64,000 nucleotides of DNA from JAQBQH01 sp035607415. Its GTDB lineage: Bacteria; Myxococcota_A; Polyangia; Palsa-1104. Location of the stretch: positions 62,001 to 126,000 of the forward strand of contig DATNAQ010000096.1 in NCBI GenBank assembly GCA_035607415.1. The letters are read 5' to 3'. The notes under the pieces are model-generated. The model did not search any database. It was not told the origin of the DNA and saw only the letters and a list, made by a program, of their open reading frames with translations. Position numbers and translations under genes: made by a program. Position 1 is the first letter of the stretch. Every line of letters starts with the position of its first letter. Positions 55,503 to 64,000 of the stretch are shown here, one piece after another.

Positions 55503-56734
55503 ATGACCCGCGAAGCGATCAACTTCTCGTGGCTGGTGAAGCTGCGTTGGGGTGCGATCGCGGGGCAGATCGCCACCATCGTCGGCGTCACGCACGTGCT
55601 CGAGGTGCCGCTGCCGCTGACGGCGCTCTACGCCATCATCGCCGTCGAGCTCGTGAGCAACATCGTCTGCGTGGCGGCGGCGCGGCGCGCGGATGCGGCC
55701 GAGTGGTGGTCGGGCGTGGTCATGGTGCTCGACGTCGTGCTGCTCACGGCGCTCCTGCACTTCGCGGGCGGGCCGTTCAATCCGTTCTCGTTCCTCTATC
55801 TCGTCGAGATCGCGCTGGCGGCGGTGATCGTGCGCGCGCGCTGGACCTGGGCGCTCGTCATCGTGTCGCTCATCGGCTCGGGGGCGCTGTTCGTCGGCGA
55901 GCCGCACATGCTGGTGTCGCCGCATGGCGACCACATGGAGCTGCACCTGCGCGGCATGTGGGTCGCGTTCGGCGTGGCGGCGAGCTTCATCGTCTACTTC
56001 CTCCTGCGCGTGCGGCGCGACCTCGAGGCGCGCGAGGCCGAGCTGGCCGAGGCGCAGCGGCGCGTCGATCGCCAGGAGCGGCTGGCGTCGCTGGCGACGC
56101 TGGCGGCGGGCGCGGCGCACGAGCTGGCCACGCCGCTCGGCACCATCGCGCTGGCGGCGCGCGAGCTCGAGCGGCACCTCGAGAAGGTGCAGGCCGACGC
56201 CGCGTCGCTCGAGGACGTGCACCTCATCCGCGCCCAGGTCGATCGCTGCCGCGCGATCCTCGACGGCATGGCCGCCGACGCCGGCGAGACCGCGGGCGAG
56301 CAGCCGCGCGACGTGGCGATCGCGGAGCTCCTGCGCGCGGCGGTCGACGGCTTGCGTGCCGAGCCGCGCATCGACGTCGAGGTCGGCGGCGTCGACGGGC
56401 AGCGCGTGCGCGTGCCGCCGCGCGCGGTGGCGCAGGCGCTCAAGTCGCTGCTCAAGAACGCGCAGGAGGCGTCGGCGCCCGAGCGCGCGGTGTCGCTGCG
56501 CGCCAACGTGCGCGAGCGCAGCGTCGCCATCGAGGTCGTCGATCGCGGCGCCGGCATGCCCGAGGCGGTGCTGGCGCGCGCCGGCGAGCCGTTCTTCACG
56601 ACCAAGGAGCCGGGGCGCGGCATGGGGCTCGGCCTGTTCTTGACCCGCACGCTCGTCGAGCGGCTCGGGGGAGAGCTGACCTTGTCGTCGGAGGCGGGCG
56701 CCGGCACGCGCGCGCTCGTGCTGTTGCCCATCGC

Positions 56735-56738
<4 letters not shown>
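55503..56738 (+). CDS. regB: RegB/PrrB-type redox-sensing histidine kinase
   Basis: A 411-residue membrane histidine kinase with six helices. The quinone-binding GGxxNPF motif of RegB is present as GGPFNPF (89-95), just before FLYLVEIALAAV. The H-box is AAGAAHELATPLGTI (His206). Cys249 in VDRCRAIL sits where the redox-active Cys of RegB lies. The ATPase domain follows (SLLKNAQEAS, DRGAGMP, GRGMGLGLFL). RegB senses the quinone pool and oxygen. It is coupled to the regulator gene by ATGA. Confidence 0.93.
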
Positions 56739-57286
<548 letters not shown>

Positions 57287-57287
57287 T

Positions 57288-57398
57288 TCACAGGGAGATC
57301 AAAGAACTCAGGGAGAACAAAACTCTTACAGAAAGGTCCCGTAGCGTCTGTCTGTAAGCGTTTCGTTCTCCCTGAGCTCTCTGAGCTCCCTGTGAAAT
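57288..57398. repeat. Palindromic repeat, family copy 3
   Basis: TTCACAGGGAGATCAAAGAA...CAAAACTCTTACAG (57287-57330) pairs with the right arm ending AGCTCCCTGTGAAAT (57398). It starts directly after the regA-like stop codon. No T-run follows, so a simple rho-independent terminator is not evident. Confidence 0.9.
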
Positions 57399-57475
57399 CT
57401 GGTCCTACCGCACCTACCGTGGGTGCGAAAAACGATCGCATGGACAGCGGCCCACCCCGGCCATAACACTGAGTA

Positions 57476-58384
57476 GTGAGAGTCGCTCGCACGTGTGCGT
57501 TCGCGCTCGTCGCCGTCGTGGCCCTGGCCGCGACCGCGCGCCGGGCCGCAGCGTGCGCCTCGTGCGGCTGCGGCGATCCGACGCTGACCGCGACCGGCGT
57601 CGAGCGGCCCTACAAGAACCGCATCCGCGTCGCGTGGGAAGAGCGCTACGGGTCGCTCACCATGGGCGACGACGAGACCGGCGAGCACACGCAGTTCCTG
57701 CGCTCGACGCTGGCGGCGAGCTGGACGCCATGGAAGCGCCTCACCATCGGCGCCATCCTGCCGTGGGTGACGAGCTGGATCCAGCGTCCGCCCGGGCCGC
57801 AGGGCACCGTCAACGGCCTCGGCGATCTCGAGCTGGCGGCGCGCCTCGTCGTGTTCCAGGAGAAGTCGTTCGCGCCGCACCACGTGATCTGGGCGATGGG
57901 CGGGCTCAAGTTTCCGACGGGGCCGCGGGTGACCGACTCGATGGGCTTCGTGGTGCCGCCCGACGATCAGCCGGGCTCGGGCTCGTGGGATCCGTTCGGC
58001 GGGATCACCTACGCGTGGTTCTCCGGCGAGCTGACCTCGTTCTTCGCGTCGGGCGCGCTGCGCTGGACCACGCGCGGCTGGGACGGCTACCGGCGCGGTT
58101 CGTCGATCGTCGGCTCGCTCGCGTTCCAGCTGCAGCCGTGGACGTGGGGGGCGCTCCAGCTCGGCGGCGACTTCGTGTGGCAGCAGTCGGACACGCTCAT
58201 GACCAAGCGCGCCGTGCCCAACACCGGCGGCACCACCGGCTACCTCGCGGTCGCGTTCCTCGCCAATCCGTGGCGCGATCTGTTGATTCGCGTGGCCGTC
58301 GATGCGCCGCTGCTCATGGATCTGAACGGCACGCAGTCGGTCGGGCCGCAGGTGGTCGCGCAGATCTCGTACGACTTCAACTAG
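57476..58384 (+). CDS. Outer-membrane beta-barrel (MetA/transporter-like) protein
   Basis: A 302-residue exported protein from GTG 57476. A signal peptide ends before ACASCGCGDPTLTATG, a Cys-rich N-terminal motif seen in several outer-membrane transporter-like proteins. The rest has amphipathic strands with aromatic ends (VAWEERYGSLTMG, ITYAWFSGELTSFFASGALRW) and finishes with VAQISYDFN, as barrel proteins do. The CxxCxC could bind metal. TAACAC lies 6 nt before the GTG. The ligand is unknown. Confidence 0.8.
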   Translation: MRVARTCAFALVAVVALAATARRAAACASCGCGDPTLTATGVERPYKNRIRVAWEERYGSLTMGDDETGEHTQFLRSTLAASWTPWKRLTIGAILPWVTSWIQRPPGPQGTVNGLGDLELAARLVVFQEKSFAPHHVIWAMGGLKFPTGPRVTDSMGFVVPPDDQPGSGSWDPFGGITYAWFSGELTSFFASGALRWTTRGWDGYRRGSSIVGSLAFQLQPWTWGALQLGGDFVWQQSDTLMTKRAVPNTGGTTGYLAVAFLANPWRDLLIRVAVDAPLLMDLNGTQSVGPQVVAQISYDFN

Positions 58385-58394
58385 TGACTACTGG

Positions 58395-60020
58395 CTACTG
58401 CGAGCTGGACGCGATGGTCGCGCACGAGACGTGCGCGCTCGTGTTGTCGGGCGCCGGCATGCCGCCGCGGTTGATCGAGATGCTGGCGAGATGGCTCGTG
58501 CCGTCGCGCGGATCGATCACCGGCTGGCAGCTCGCGGGCAGCATGCATGATGCGGGCGGCGCCACGTTCGGCGGCGTGCAGCCTTGCATCTGGTACTGCG
58601 GCAGGAGGTCGTTGTACTGCCAACACGGCGGCACGTTGCCGTTCTCCGCGCACGACGCGACGGACACCTGGGTCGGCGCGCTCCCGTCGGGATGCTTGGT
58701 CACGTCCACGACCACGCAGTCGGGTGTGCCGTCGAGCTTGGTCACGACCGGTGCGTTGAGACAGCTCGGCTTGATGAACGTGCTGATGAGCTCGGCCACC
58801 GCCTGCATGGTCTGCGTGTAGTCCGGCGTCTTGGTCGGATCGTCGCCGCAGATGCTCGAGACCTGGCTGTTCGACGACGGCAGCGAGCGGATCACGGTGT
58901 TGAGCCGCACCGCCGGATCGGCGAAGAAGCCCAGCTGCACCGTGTTCTCGCACGAGTGCTGCAGCGCCTCCGTGCAGCTCGACGAGAGCATCGGGCTCGG
59001 ACACGCGTGATAGGGCGCGTTGGTCTGCGACGGATCCTCGAGGATCGTCGCGAACGGCGTCTCCGGCCCGTCGAGCCCGACGAGGATGACGTCCGACGGG
59101 TCGTCCTTCACGCCGCCTTGCGTCGACGGCAGCGTGAAGAAGCGGATGTAGCGCGAGAGGTCGTAGGCGTGCCCGACGTCCATCATCGGATTGGGCGTCG
59201 CCTCGCACCCGGCCAGCGGCCCCACCGGCATGCCGTAGGGAATGGGCATGCCGCCGCAGTCGACGGCGAAGCGGGTCTGGCGATAGGTCGAATACTGCCC
59301 GTACATGCTCGTGCCCATCGGATCGACCGCCGACTCGTAGAACTTCGCCGTCGGTGCCGCGGAGCCGTCGTCCTCGTTGGTCACGAAGACCACCGCCAGG
59401 AGCGCGTCGGAGCGCAAGAAGTCGGCGTTCTCGTCGTGATTGCGCAGCGCCGCGTAGACCGACTCGAGCTGATGCTCGAAGCCGCAGCCCTTCGCCCCGA
59501 CCGACGCCATGCAGGTGAACTCGTTCACCAGCGCGGTCGCGTCGCTGCCGTTGGGCAGGTTCGTGGTCGCCGCGCCGGGCCCGAACGCGTAGGCGATGTA
59601 CGGCTTGCCGACCGGCGCCATGCAGCCCGCGGGCGGATTGGTCGCATTCGGCGAAGGCAGCGTCTGCAACAGGCCGCGCTGTCCGCCCGGCGACGGATCG
59701 CAGCCGCCGCCGCCGGCGTCGCCGGCGCCGTAGTCGGAGGTGACGACGCCGATGTGCAGATCGGCGTAGATGCCCTTGGCGGCGAGATCGGAGAACGGCT
59801 CGAGGAAGTCGCCGAAGCGCGCGCGCAGCTCGAGCTGCATCGGATCCATGGAGCTCGAGTTGTCGACCATGAACAGGATGTCGACCTTGTTCTTGATGTC
59901 TTGCTGCGTGCGCACGTTGGTCTCTTGCGTGACCGTCGTGCGCGGCGAAGCCACCGGCGGCGACAGGCAGGCAACGAGCGGAACGAGCGCGAGCGCTGCG
60001 AGAATGTGCTTCGCCATCAC
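58395..60020 (-). CDS. Lipoprotein with VWA-type (MIDAS) domain
   Basis: About 541 residues; ATG 60017 or the GTG three bases earlier. Lipobox VPLVAC. The von Willebrand A metal-ion-dependent adhesion site is plain: KVDILFMVDNSSSMDPM (DxSxS). The domain then continues with VVTSDYGAGDAG and VVFVTNEDDGS, and many Cys follow, probably disulfides. Similar proteins are abundant in Myxococcota and are thought to bind extracellular partners; the ligand is unknown. Confidence 0.85.
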   Translation of the reverse strand: MMAKHILAALALVPLVACLSPPVASPRTTVTQETNVRTQQDIKNKVDILFMVDNSSSMDPMQLELRARFGDFLEPFSDLAAKGIYADLHIGVVTSDYGAGDAGGGGCDPSPGGQRGLLQTLPSPNATNPPAGCMAPVGKPYIAYAFGPGAATTNLPNGSDATALVNEFTCMASVGAKGCGFEHQLESVYAALRNHDENADFLRSDALLAVVFVTNEDDGSAAPTAKFYESAVDPMGTSMYGQYSTYRQTRFAVDCGGMPIPYGMPVGPLAGCEATPNPMMDVGHAYDLSRYIRFFTLPSTQGGVKDDPSDVILVGLDGPETPFATILEDPSQTNAPYHACPSPMLSSSCTEALQHSCENTVQLGFFADPAVRLNTVIRSLPSSNSQVSSICGDDPTKTPDYTQTMQAVAELISTFIKPSCLNAPVVTKLDGTPDCVVVDVTKHPDGSAPTQVSVASCAENGNVPPCWQYNDLLPQYQMQGCTPPNVAPPASCMLPASCQPVIDPRDGTSHLASISINRGGMPAPDNTSAHVSCATIASSSQ

Positions 60021-60075
60021 CCGTTATTGGGGCGGGGCGAAACAATCCGTCACGTGCGGGAAAACGGCCGCGGAA

Positions 60076-61818
60076 TCAGCAGGTGGTGGCGTTGGCGGTG
60101 AGCGGGCAGGGATCGCACGCGTCGCCCACGCCGTCGCCGTCGGCGTCCGCCTGCTTGCCGCCGTCGACGGGGCGGATGGGGTTGAACACCTTGGGGCAGT
60201 CGTCGCTGGCGTCGGGGATGCCGTCGCCGTCGGCGTCGCTCGACGAGGGCGCGCCGGTGTAGACCGTCGAGCCGCTCACCGACTTTGGGCGCGTCGGCGT
60301 GCAGGTCGGCTCGCCCGTCGGCGTGCCGCAGAAGAACGCCGCGTAGTCGCTGGCGCCGGCGGCCGTCTGCAGCTGCGCGTAGGTGGTGTTGAGCTCTTTG
60401 GTCAGGCAGACCGACTTCATCGCGCTGCACACGGTGACCGCGTCGCAGCTCGCGAGGCCGAGCGCGCTGATGATCGATGCGTCGCCGTAGATCGCCGAGC
60501 CGGCGCGCATCACCAGCACGACGTCTTGCGGCTGCGCGGCGATCACGGCGCGATGATCCTGGTTGGTGCGCCCGTCGAAGATGGCGATGTCGGCGAGGTG
60601 GCCCGTCGCCAGGATGCCGAGCTTGGCGTCGGAGGCGGTGACCATGGCCGCGTTGCGCGTGGCCATCAGCCACAGCTCTTCGTCGCTGAAGTAGCTGTCG
60701 AGGTAGGTCTTGTTGAACGAGTCGGCGCAGGCGAGCTCGCGCAGCATGTTCATCGAGCCCGACGGCGTCCAATCGGTGCCGAGCGCGATGCGCACGCCCA
60801 TGCGCGAGGCGACCGTGACCGGCGCGGTGTCGCCGTAGAGGCGAATGTTGGAGCGCGGCGACCAGATCAGCTTGGTGCCGGCCTTGGCCATCGCCAGGTA
60901 GTCGGCGGGCTCGAGCGCGACCGCGTGGATGAAGGCGCTCTGCGGCTGCGTGAGCATCTGCCCGCCGTTGGCGCTCGTCGACGAGCAGACGAACTCGTTG
61001 CGCGCGGTGGCGTCGATGCCTTCGGAGATGTGCGGCTCGTAGGCCTTGTCGTTGGCGATCGAGCTCGAGGTGTCGTCGAAGGTGTAGGCGGTGCACGCCA
61101 TCGACGACGGCGTGCTCGTGCCGAGCGGGAAGGTGTTGAAGTAGACGGCGGGATCGCCGAGGCCCTGCTCGTTGGCCGACTGATCGAGGTTGCGCAGGAG
61201 GCCCGTCTGTCCCCCCGAGCCGACCGTCGAGGTGGCGCCGCCCATGAGGAAGCGCAGCTCGCCCCACTGCACCTGCGCGGGCGTGGCGCCGCTGGCGTAG
61301 CTGATCTTGGTGTGGCCGCCGTCGCCGTTGCGCCAATCGTTGCGGTGCTCGTAGCGCTCGCCCGAGTCGGTCACCGGCGAGTTCTGGGCATACGTGATGT
61401 GATCGTGGGTGTTGATGAGGCCGGGCGAGACCACGCCGGTCGGGCAGTCGATGGCGGTGGCGCCGGCGGCCATCGCCGAGCAGTCGCAGCTCACGCAGGT
61501 GATCGTGCCGGTGGCGTCGAAGAGGACCTGGCCGCCGTGGAGCACCTGGCCGGGCACGAGGATGGTGCCGGTGATGAGCGTGCCGCCGGTGCCCGCGGTG
61601 ACCTGGCAGGTTCCGGAGGCGAGCGGTGGGTCGCTCGCGTGCGGGCACATCATGGTGACGACGGGGCCGTCGCTCATGTCGGGGCCGAAGCCGAGGCCGC
61701 CGTCGCCGTCGCCGTTGCCGCCGGCCGCCATGTCGGGCGTGCCGCGCGAGATGCTGTTCGGCCCGCAGCCGCACAGAGCCGCGGCGCAAGCGAGGACCAT
61801 CCAACCGCGTACGATCAC
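60076..61818 (-). CDS. Amidohydrolase-family lipoprotein with Ca-binding repeats
   Basis: A 580-residue lipoprotein (lipobox ALCGC, then the linker TPDMAAGG). The amidohydrolase TIM-barrel is shown by VVSPGLINTHDHITY (metal HxH), a HAVALEP His, GTDWTPSG with the catalytic Asp, and the composite-sandwich end HLADIAIFDG. The C-terminus adds two thrombospondin-type-3-like repeats DADGDGIPDASDDCP and DADGDGVGDACDPCP, which bind calcium. The start is GTG 61818 (ATG 61800 alternative, but then the signal lacks a basic residue). The substrate is unknown. Confidence 0.85.
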   Translation of the reverse strand: MIVRGWMVLACAAALCGCGPNSISRGTPDMAAGGNGDGDGGLGFGPDMSDGPVVTMMCPHASDPPLASGTCQVTAGTGGTLITGTILVPGQVLHGGQVLFDATGTITCVSCDCSAMAAGATAIDCPTGVVSPGLINTHDHITYAQNSPVTDSGERYEHRNDWRNGDGGHTKISYASGATPAQVQWGELRFLMGGATSTVGSGGQTGLLRNLDQSANEQGLGDPAVYFNTFPLGTSTPSSMACTAYTFDDTSSSIANDKAYEPHISEGIDATARNEFVCSSTSANGGQMLTQPQSAFIHAVALEPADYLAMAKAGTKLIWSPRSNIRLYGDTAPVTVASRMGVRIALGTDWTPSGSMNMLRELACADSFNKTYLDSYFSDEELWLMATRNAAMVTASDAKLGILATGHLADIAIFDGRTNQDHRAVIAAQPQDVVLVMRAGSAIYGDASIISALGLASCDAVTVCSAMKSVCLTKELNTTYAQLQTAAGASDYAAFFCGTPTGEPTCTPTRPKSVSGSTVYTGAPSSSDADGDGIPDASDDCPKVFNPIRPVDGGKQADADGDGVGDACDPCPLTANATTC

Positions 61819-62148
61819 GAAGGTGGATGCCCCACCCGGAGCCGAACCTTCACGCGATCGTCATGGATGCCGCAGCGCGGCTCACCTCGCCGCATTTAAC
61901 TCGACTGGTTGCCGACCTCGCTATCTCGCCGCATTCAACTCGACTGGTTGCCGATCTGGCTCTTTCAAGGCGCCAAAGGCGCCGTCGGCCGGCAGTCCGG
62001 CCGTCAGCAGGAGGGAGGCTCGGCGGGCTCTGCCCGACGAGGGAGGCGGCACGCCTCCTGGGATCGCTGCGCAGTATCTCGCCGCAGCGCGTGCCGACGT
62101 CGCCGGGTTGTGAACCGAAACGAAGCGATCAAGCCACGCGGCGAGATA
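61819..62148. other. Intergenic region without recognised gene
   Basis: 330 nt between two same-strand genes. It contains a two-copy 39-bp direct repeat (listed separately), a GC-rich hairpin-prone stretch GGCGCCAAAGGCGCC (61970-61984), and CTCGCCGC again near 62078. No ORF has coding-like composition. Confidence 0.55.
61883..61959 (+). repeat. Two-copy 39-bp tandem repeat
   Basis: CTCGCCGCATTTAACTCGAC then TGGTTGCCGACCT (from 61886) recurs as CTCGCCGCATTCAACTCGAC then TGGTTGCCGATCT (from 61925), period 39 bp with few differences. A further CTCGCCGC occurs at 62078. Low-GC AAC/TTAA tracts make it stand out from its surroundings. Function unknown. Confidence 0.85.
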
Positions 62149-62484
62149 CTAGCGCGGGACGTAGACGACGGTGGCGCCGGAGTAGCGCGGCTCGTAGACG
62201 ACGCCGCCACAGGGCGCGCCGACGTAGCAGCCGTGCGGCAGCGTGGCCACGGCGGCGGCGGTGCCGACGGCGGCGGCGGTGCCCACGGCCGCCGCGGTGC
62301 CCACGGCCGCGGCGCCGACGATCGGCGCGGCGTACGCGGTGCGGCGCACGCTGCGGCGCGCGGCGCCGGCGAAGCTGACCGGCGTCAGCGGCCGGCCGAT
62401 GATCGCCGCCGCCTCGACGGTGATGAGCGACGCCGCCAGCGCGACGAAGGCGAGGCAAAGGCGTCTTCCAATGCTGCGACGCAT
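62149..62484 (-). CDS. Small secreted protein with AAAVGT repeats
   Basis: A 111-residue protein with a signal peptide (probably cleaved after VEAAA). The middle holds four AAAVGT/AAAVAT-type hexapeptide repeats, followed by LPHGCYVGAPCGGVVYEPRY. The TAAAGGAGG ribosome site just before the ATG is the strongest in this part of the window. Function unknown; similar short Ala/Val-repeat proteins are seen at bacterial surfaces. Confidence 0.75.
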   Translation of the reverse strand: MRRSIGRRLCLAFVALAASLITVEAAAIIGRPLTPVSFAGAARRSVRRTAYAAPIVGAAAVGTAAAVGTAAAVGTAAAVATLPHGCYVGAPCGGVVYEPRYSGATVVYVPR

Positions 62485-62494
62485 GGGTCCTCCT

Positions 62495-63247
62495 TTAGCG
62501 GGCCGCGCGATCGGGGTGCACCGGGATCCACTTGATCCGCTGGGCGCCCGGCGGCGGCGTGAAGTTGAAGGTGCTCGCGTCGACGGGAACGTTGGGCTCC
62601 CAGCGCGTGAGGTTCACGGTGAACTCGGGACGCGCCGCCTGATCCTTGGTGCTGATCACGTAGCGATGCGGCAAGGGGCGCGGCCCGTCCTCGATCCAGA
62701 TCTGCCAGTCGACGTTGGTGCCGCGGAAGGCGAGGTGGTGGCACGGCACGCCGTCGACGGTCTCGATGCCGAGGTCACGCGCCGAGCGCACGTCCTCCAT
62801 GAGGTCGTCGTACGGCCGGCTGACGAGCAGGTCGCCGCCCGGCGCGTCGAAGCCGTAGCGAGCGCGCGCGAAGTCGATGGCCCCATCGAGCGTCCCCGGC
62901 GCCGGCGAGCTGGCGTAGAAGCCGGTGCGCTTGCCGTAGATGCTGAGCTCCTTGCCGTCGTAGCGGATGACGGTGTCGGTCGCTGCGCCCAGGCGATCGT
63001 CGCGCAGCTTGTTGGGCCGCTGCACGGTGACCTTGGAGTCGGACAGAAACTGCAGCTTCTGCCCGTCGGTGGTGACCTTCTCGTCGACGGCCTTCGACTC
63101 GACGCGGAAGGTCTTGAGGCCGGCCAGATAGTTGCTCATCTGGCGCAGCTTCTCTTCGGCGCCGGGATCGATTTGCGTGCGCGCGGTCTCGACGGCGAAT
63201 GCGGGGCTCGCGACCAACCCCAGTAGCAACAGCCACGTCGTTTTCAT
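62495..63247 (-). CDS. DUF2092 (LolA-like) periplasmic protein
   Basis: A 250-residue exported protein from ATG 63247, with GGAGG before it. A signal peptide ends SPAFA. The mature chain has the DUF2092 layout: EKLRQMSNYLAGLKTFRVES, TDTVIRYDGKELSIYGKRTGFYA, TVDGVPCHHLAFRGTNVDWQIWIEDG and PHRYVISTKD, a half-barrel like LolA. Proteins of this family are found in operons for surface or redox proteins, and their ligand is unknown. It shares a strand with the Ala/Val-repeat protein, 10 nt downstream. Confidence 0.88.
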   Translation of the reverse strand: MKTTWLLLLGLVASPAFAVETARTQIDPGAEEKLRQMSNYLAGLKTFRVESKAVDEKVTTDGQKLQFLSDSKVTVQRPNKLRDDRLGAATDTVIRYDGKELSIYGKRTGFYASSPAPGTLDGAIDFARARYGFDAPGGDLLVSRPYDDLMEDVRSARDLGIETVDGVPCHHLAFRGTNVDWQIWIEDGPRPLPHRYVISTKDQAARPEFTVNLTRWEPNVPVDASTFNFTPPPGAQRIKWIPVHPDRAAR

Positions 63248-63612
63248 GTGTCCTCCTCGACGCCGACGCGAGGCGCCCGACGAGGAGCAATGCACATCCG
63301 TTGCCGATCGGTGCCGGCGCGTACGCTGAATGGTCGACGCGGCGGGGCGACAAGTGGCGCGACGGCTATTCGCTTGGCGGCACGAAGGGCCAATCGAGGC
63401 AGAGCGGCGTGCCCGATCGGGGCAACTCCCGCCGTTCAGTGCTCGTACATCGAGCTGTTCGATGGCCATCACCCGTCGCTAGCGGTGAAGTCTCCAGCCT
63501 CGTTCGCGCACGTCTGCGAGCGGAGCTGGATCGGGCGCCTTTTCCACGGACGGATCGGCCCCGCAGCAACCGCAAAGCCGAGCGCGACGAACAACGTCTT
63601 GCGACACCGCAG
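63248..63612. other. Intergenic region, nothing recognised
   Basis: About 365 nt between the DUF2092 gene and the DUF1111 gene. No ORF with convincing composition, no RNA gene, no clear repeat. It presumably holds the promoter of the DUF2092 gene. Confidence 0.55.
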
Positions 63613-64000
63613 CTACAGCGAATTCAGGAACGCGACCAGCGCATCGCGATCGCTCTTCGACAGCGTGCGGAACGCCTCGCGCGCCGCGGCGCCCTGGCCG
63701 CCGTGCCACAGGATCGCCTCGGCGAACCCGCGCGCACGTCCGTCGTGCATGAGGAACAGGTAGCCGTCGATCGGCTCGACGAGCCCGAGCCCCCACAACG
63801 GCGGCGTGCGCCACTCGCTGCCGCTGGCGCCGTAGTCGCTGCGCCCGTCGGCGAGATCGGGCCCCATGTCGTGGAGCAGCAGATCCGTGAACGGCCGGAT
63901 CGTCTGATTCGACAGCTCCGGCCAATCGGGCAGCGTCCCCGTCGTCATCTTCGGGATGTGGCACGACGCGCATCCGATCTTCTGGAACAGCTGCTCGCCG
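63613..64000 (-). CDS. Di-heme oxidoreductase (DUF1111), C-terminal part, cut by window edge
   Basis: The frame is open to the end of the window and reads LFQKIGCASCHIPKMTT at the edge, so a CxxCH heme site is just inside. The C-terminus shows the DUF1111 pattern: SDYGASGSEWRTPPLWGLGLV, HDGRARGFAEAILWHGG, and FRTLSKSDRDALVAFLNSL. These are di-heme c-type enzymes related to MauG. The N-terminal half, with the other heme, lies right of the window. About 129 residues are visible. Confidence 0.9.
   Translation of the reverse strand, partial: GEQLFQKIGCASCHIPKMTTGTLPDWPELSNQTIRPFTDLLLHDMGPDLADGRSDYGASGSEWRTPPLWGLGLVEPIDGYLFLMHDGRARGFAEAILWHGGQGAAAREAFRTLSKSDRDALVAFLNSL

Noticed and set aside
57288..57398. 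Palindromic repeat as a standard rho-independent terminator
   Set aside because: Long stem with a large loop but no run of T after it on either strand. It may still affect RNA ends.
61883..61959. CRISPR array
   Set aside because: Only two repeats, in direct contact with almost identical sequence and no unique spacers, and no cas genes.

Overview
The window looks like a chromosomal segment of a Myxococcota (former deltaproteobacterial) organism. GC content and third-position GC are very high. Four Ser/Thr protein kinases, two FHA proteins (one an FHA-headed sigma-54 activator), a MYXO-CTERM-like sorting tail, many short lipoproteins with Asp-Met-rich linkers, and the TCxxxGxNCG-type Cys-rich tail of myxobacterial secreted proteins all point the same way. 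I see no rRNA, tRNA, CRISPR array, transposase, integrase or phage gene. Both window edges cut genes: PPK1 on the left and a di-heme oxidoreductase on the right.

Layout. 1-8.7 kb: end of polyphosphate kinase, FHA protein, a kinase/TPR/propeller-lipoprotein operon, a SnoaL-like protein and a large kinase-TPR protein. 8.8-16.5 kb: PLD-family lipoprotein, extended SDR, a large DUF4091/CBM9-like surface protein with MYXO-CTERM-like tail, an FBP zinc-finger protein, an LEA14-like lipoprotein and type II glutamine synthetase. 16.6-22.9 kb: octaheme cytochrome c with a four-helix membrane partner, M28 peptidase, and small secreted or membrane proteins. 23-30.6 kb: two tiny genes, an orphan NarL-type regulator, an SDR lacking its catalytic Tyr, an SrpA-like catalase, and a GH65 phosphorylase bracketed by two large palindromic elements, then a zinc alcohol/formaldehyde dehydrogenase. 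30.6-34.6 kb: AsmA-like and peptidoglycan-binding proteins and a run of small secreted proteins. 34.7-40.3 kb: a secreted protein/lipoprotein/kinase operon facing the FHA sigma-54 activator, then an acyltransferase. 40.3-44.4 kb: Dps, a DctP-like binding protein, an epimerase. 44.6-47.7 kb: a DprE1/DprE2-like pair with a deoxyhypusine-synthase-like gene. 47.8-50.9 kb: a kinase coupled to a globin-cupredoxin fusion. 51-57.3 kb: a copper/heme cluster (YtkA-like protein, lipoproteins, cytochrome c, MbnP-like, MbnH-like) leading into a RegB/RegA-type redox two-component pair. 57.4-64 kb: outer-membrane and surface lipoproteins (VWA, amidohydrolase with Ca-binding repeats) and a DUF1111 cytochrome.

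The most interesting parts are: (i) the MbnP-MbnH copper cluster next to RegBA, with a duplicated cytochrome domain that in one copy carries CxxxCH; (ii) a secreted truncated-globin/cupredoxin fusion co-transcribed with a membrane kinase; (iii) a DprE1-DprE2-like pair in a probable non-actinobacterium, with Ala where the benzothiazinone-target Cys sits; (iv) a family of hairpin repeats built on ACAGGGAGATCAA, one of which encodes the C-terminus of a kinase; and (v) a recurrent promoter layout in which a TAnnnT-like box lies 6-8 nt before ATG or GTG, suggesting common leaderless transcription. All calls come from reading the sequence; no database search was run.
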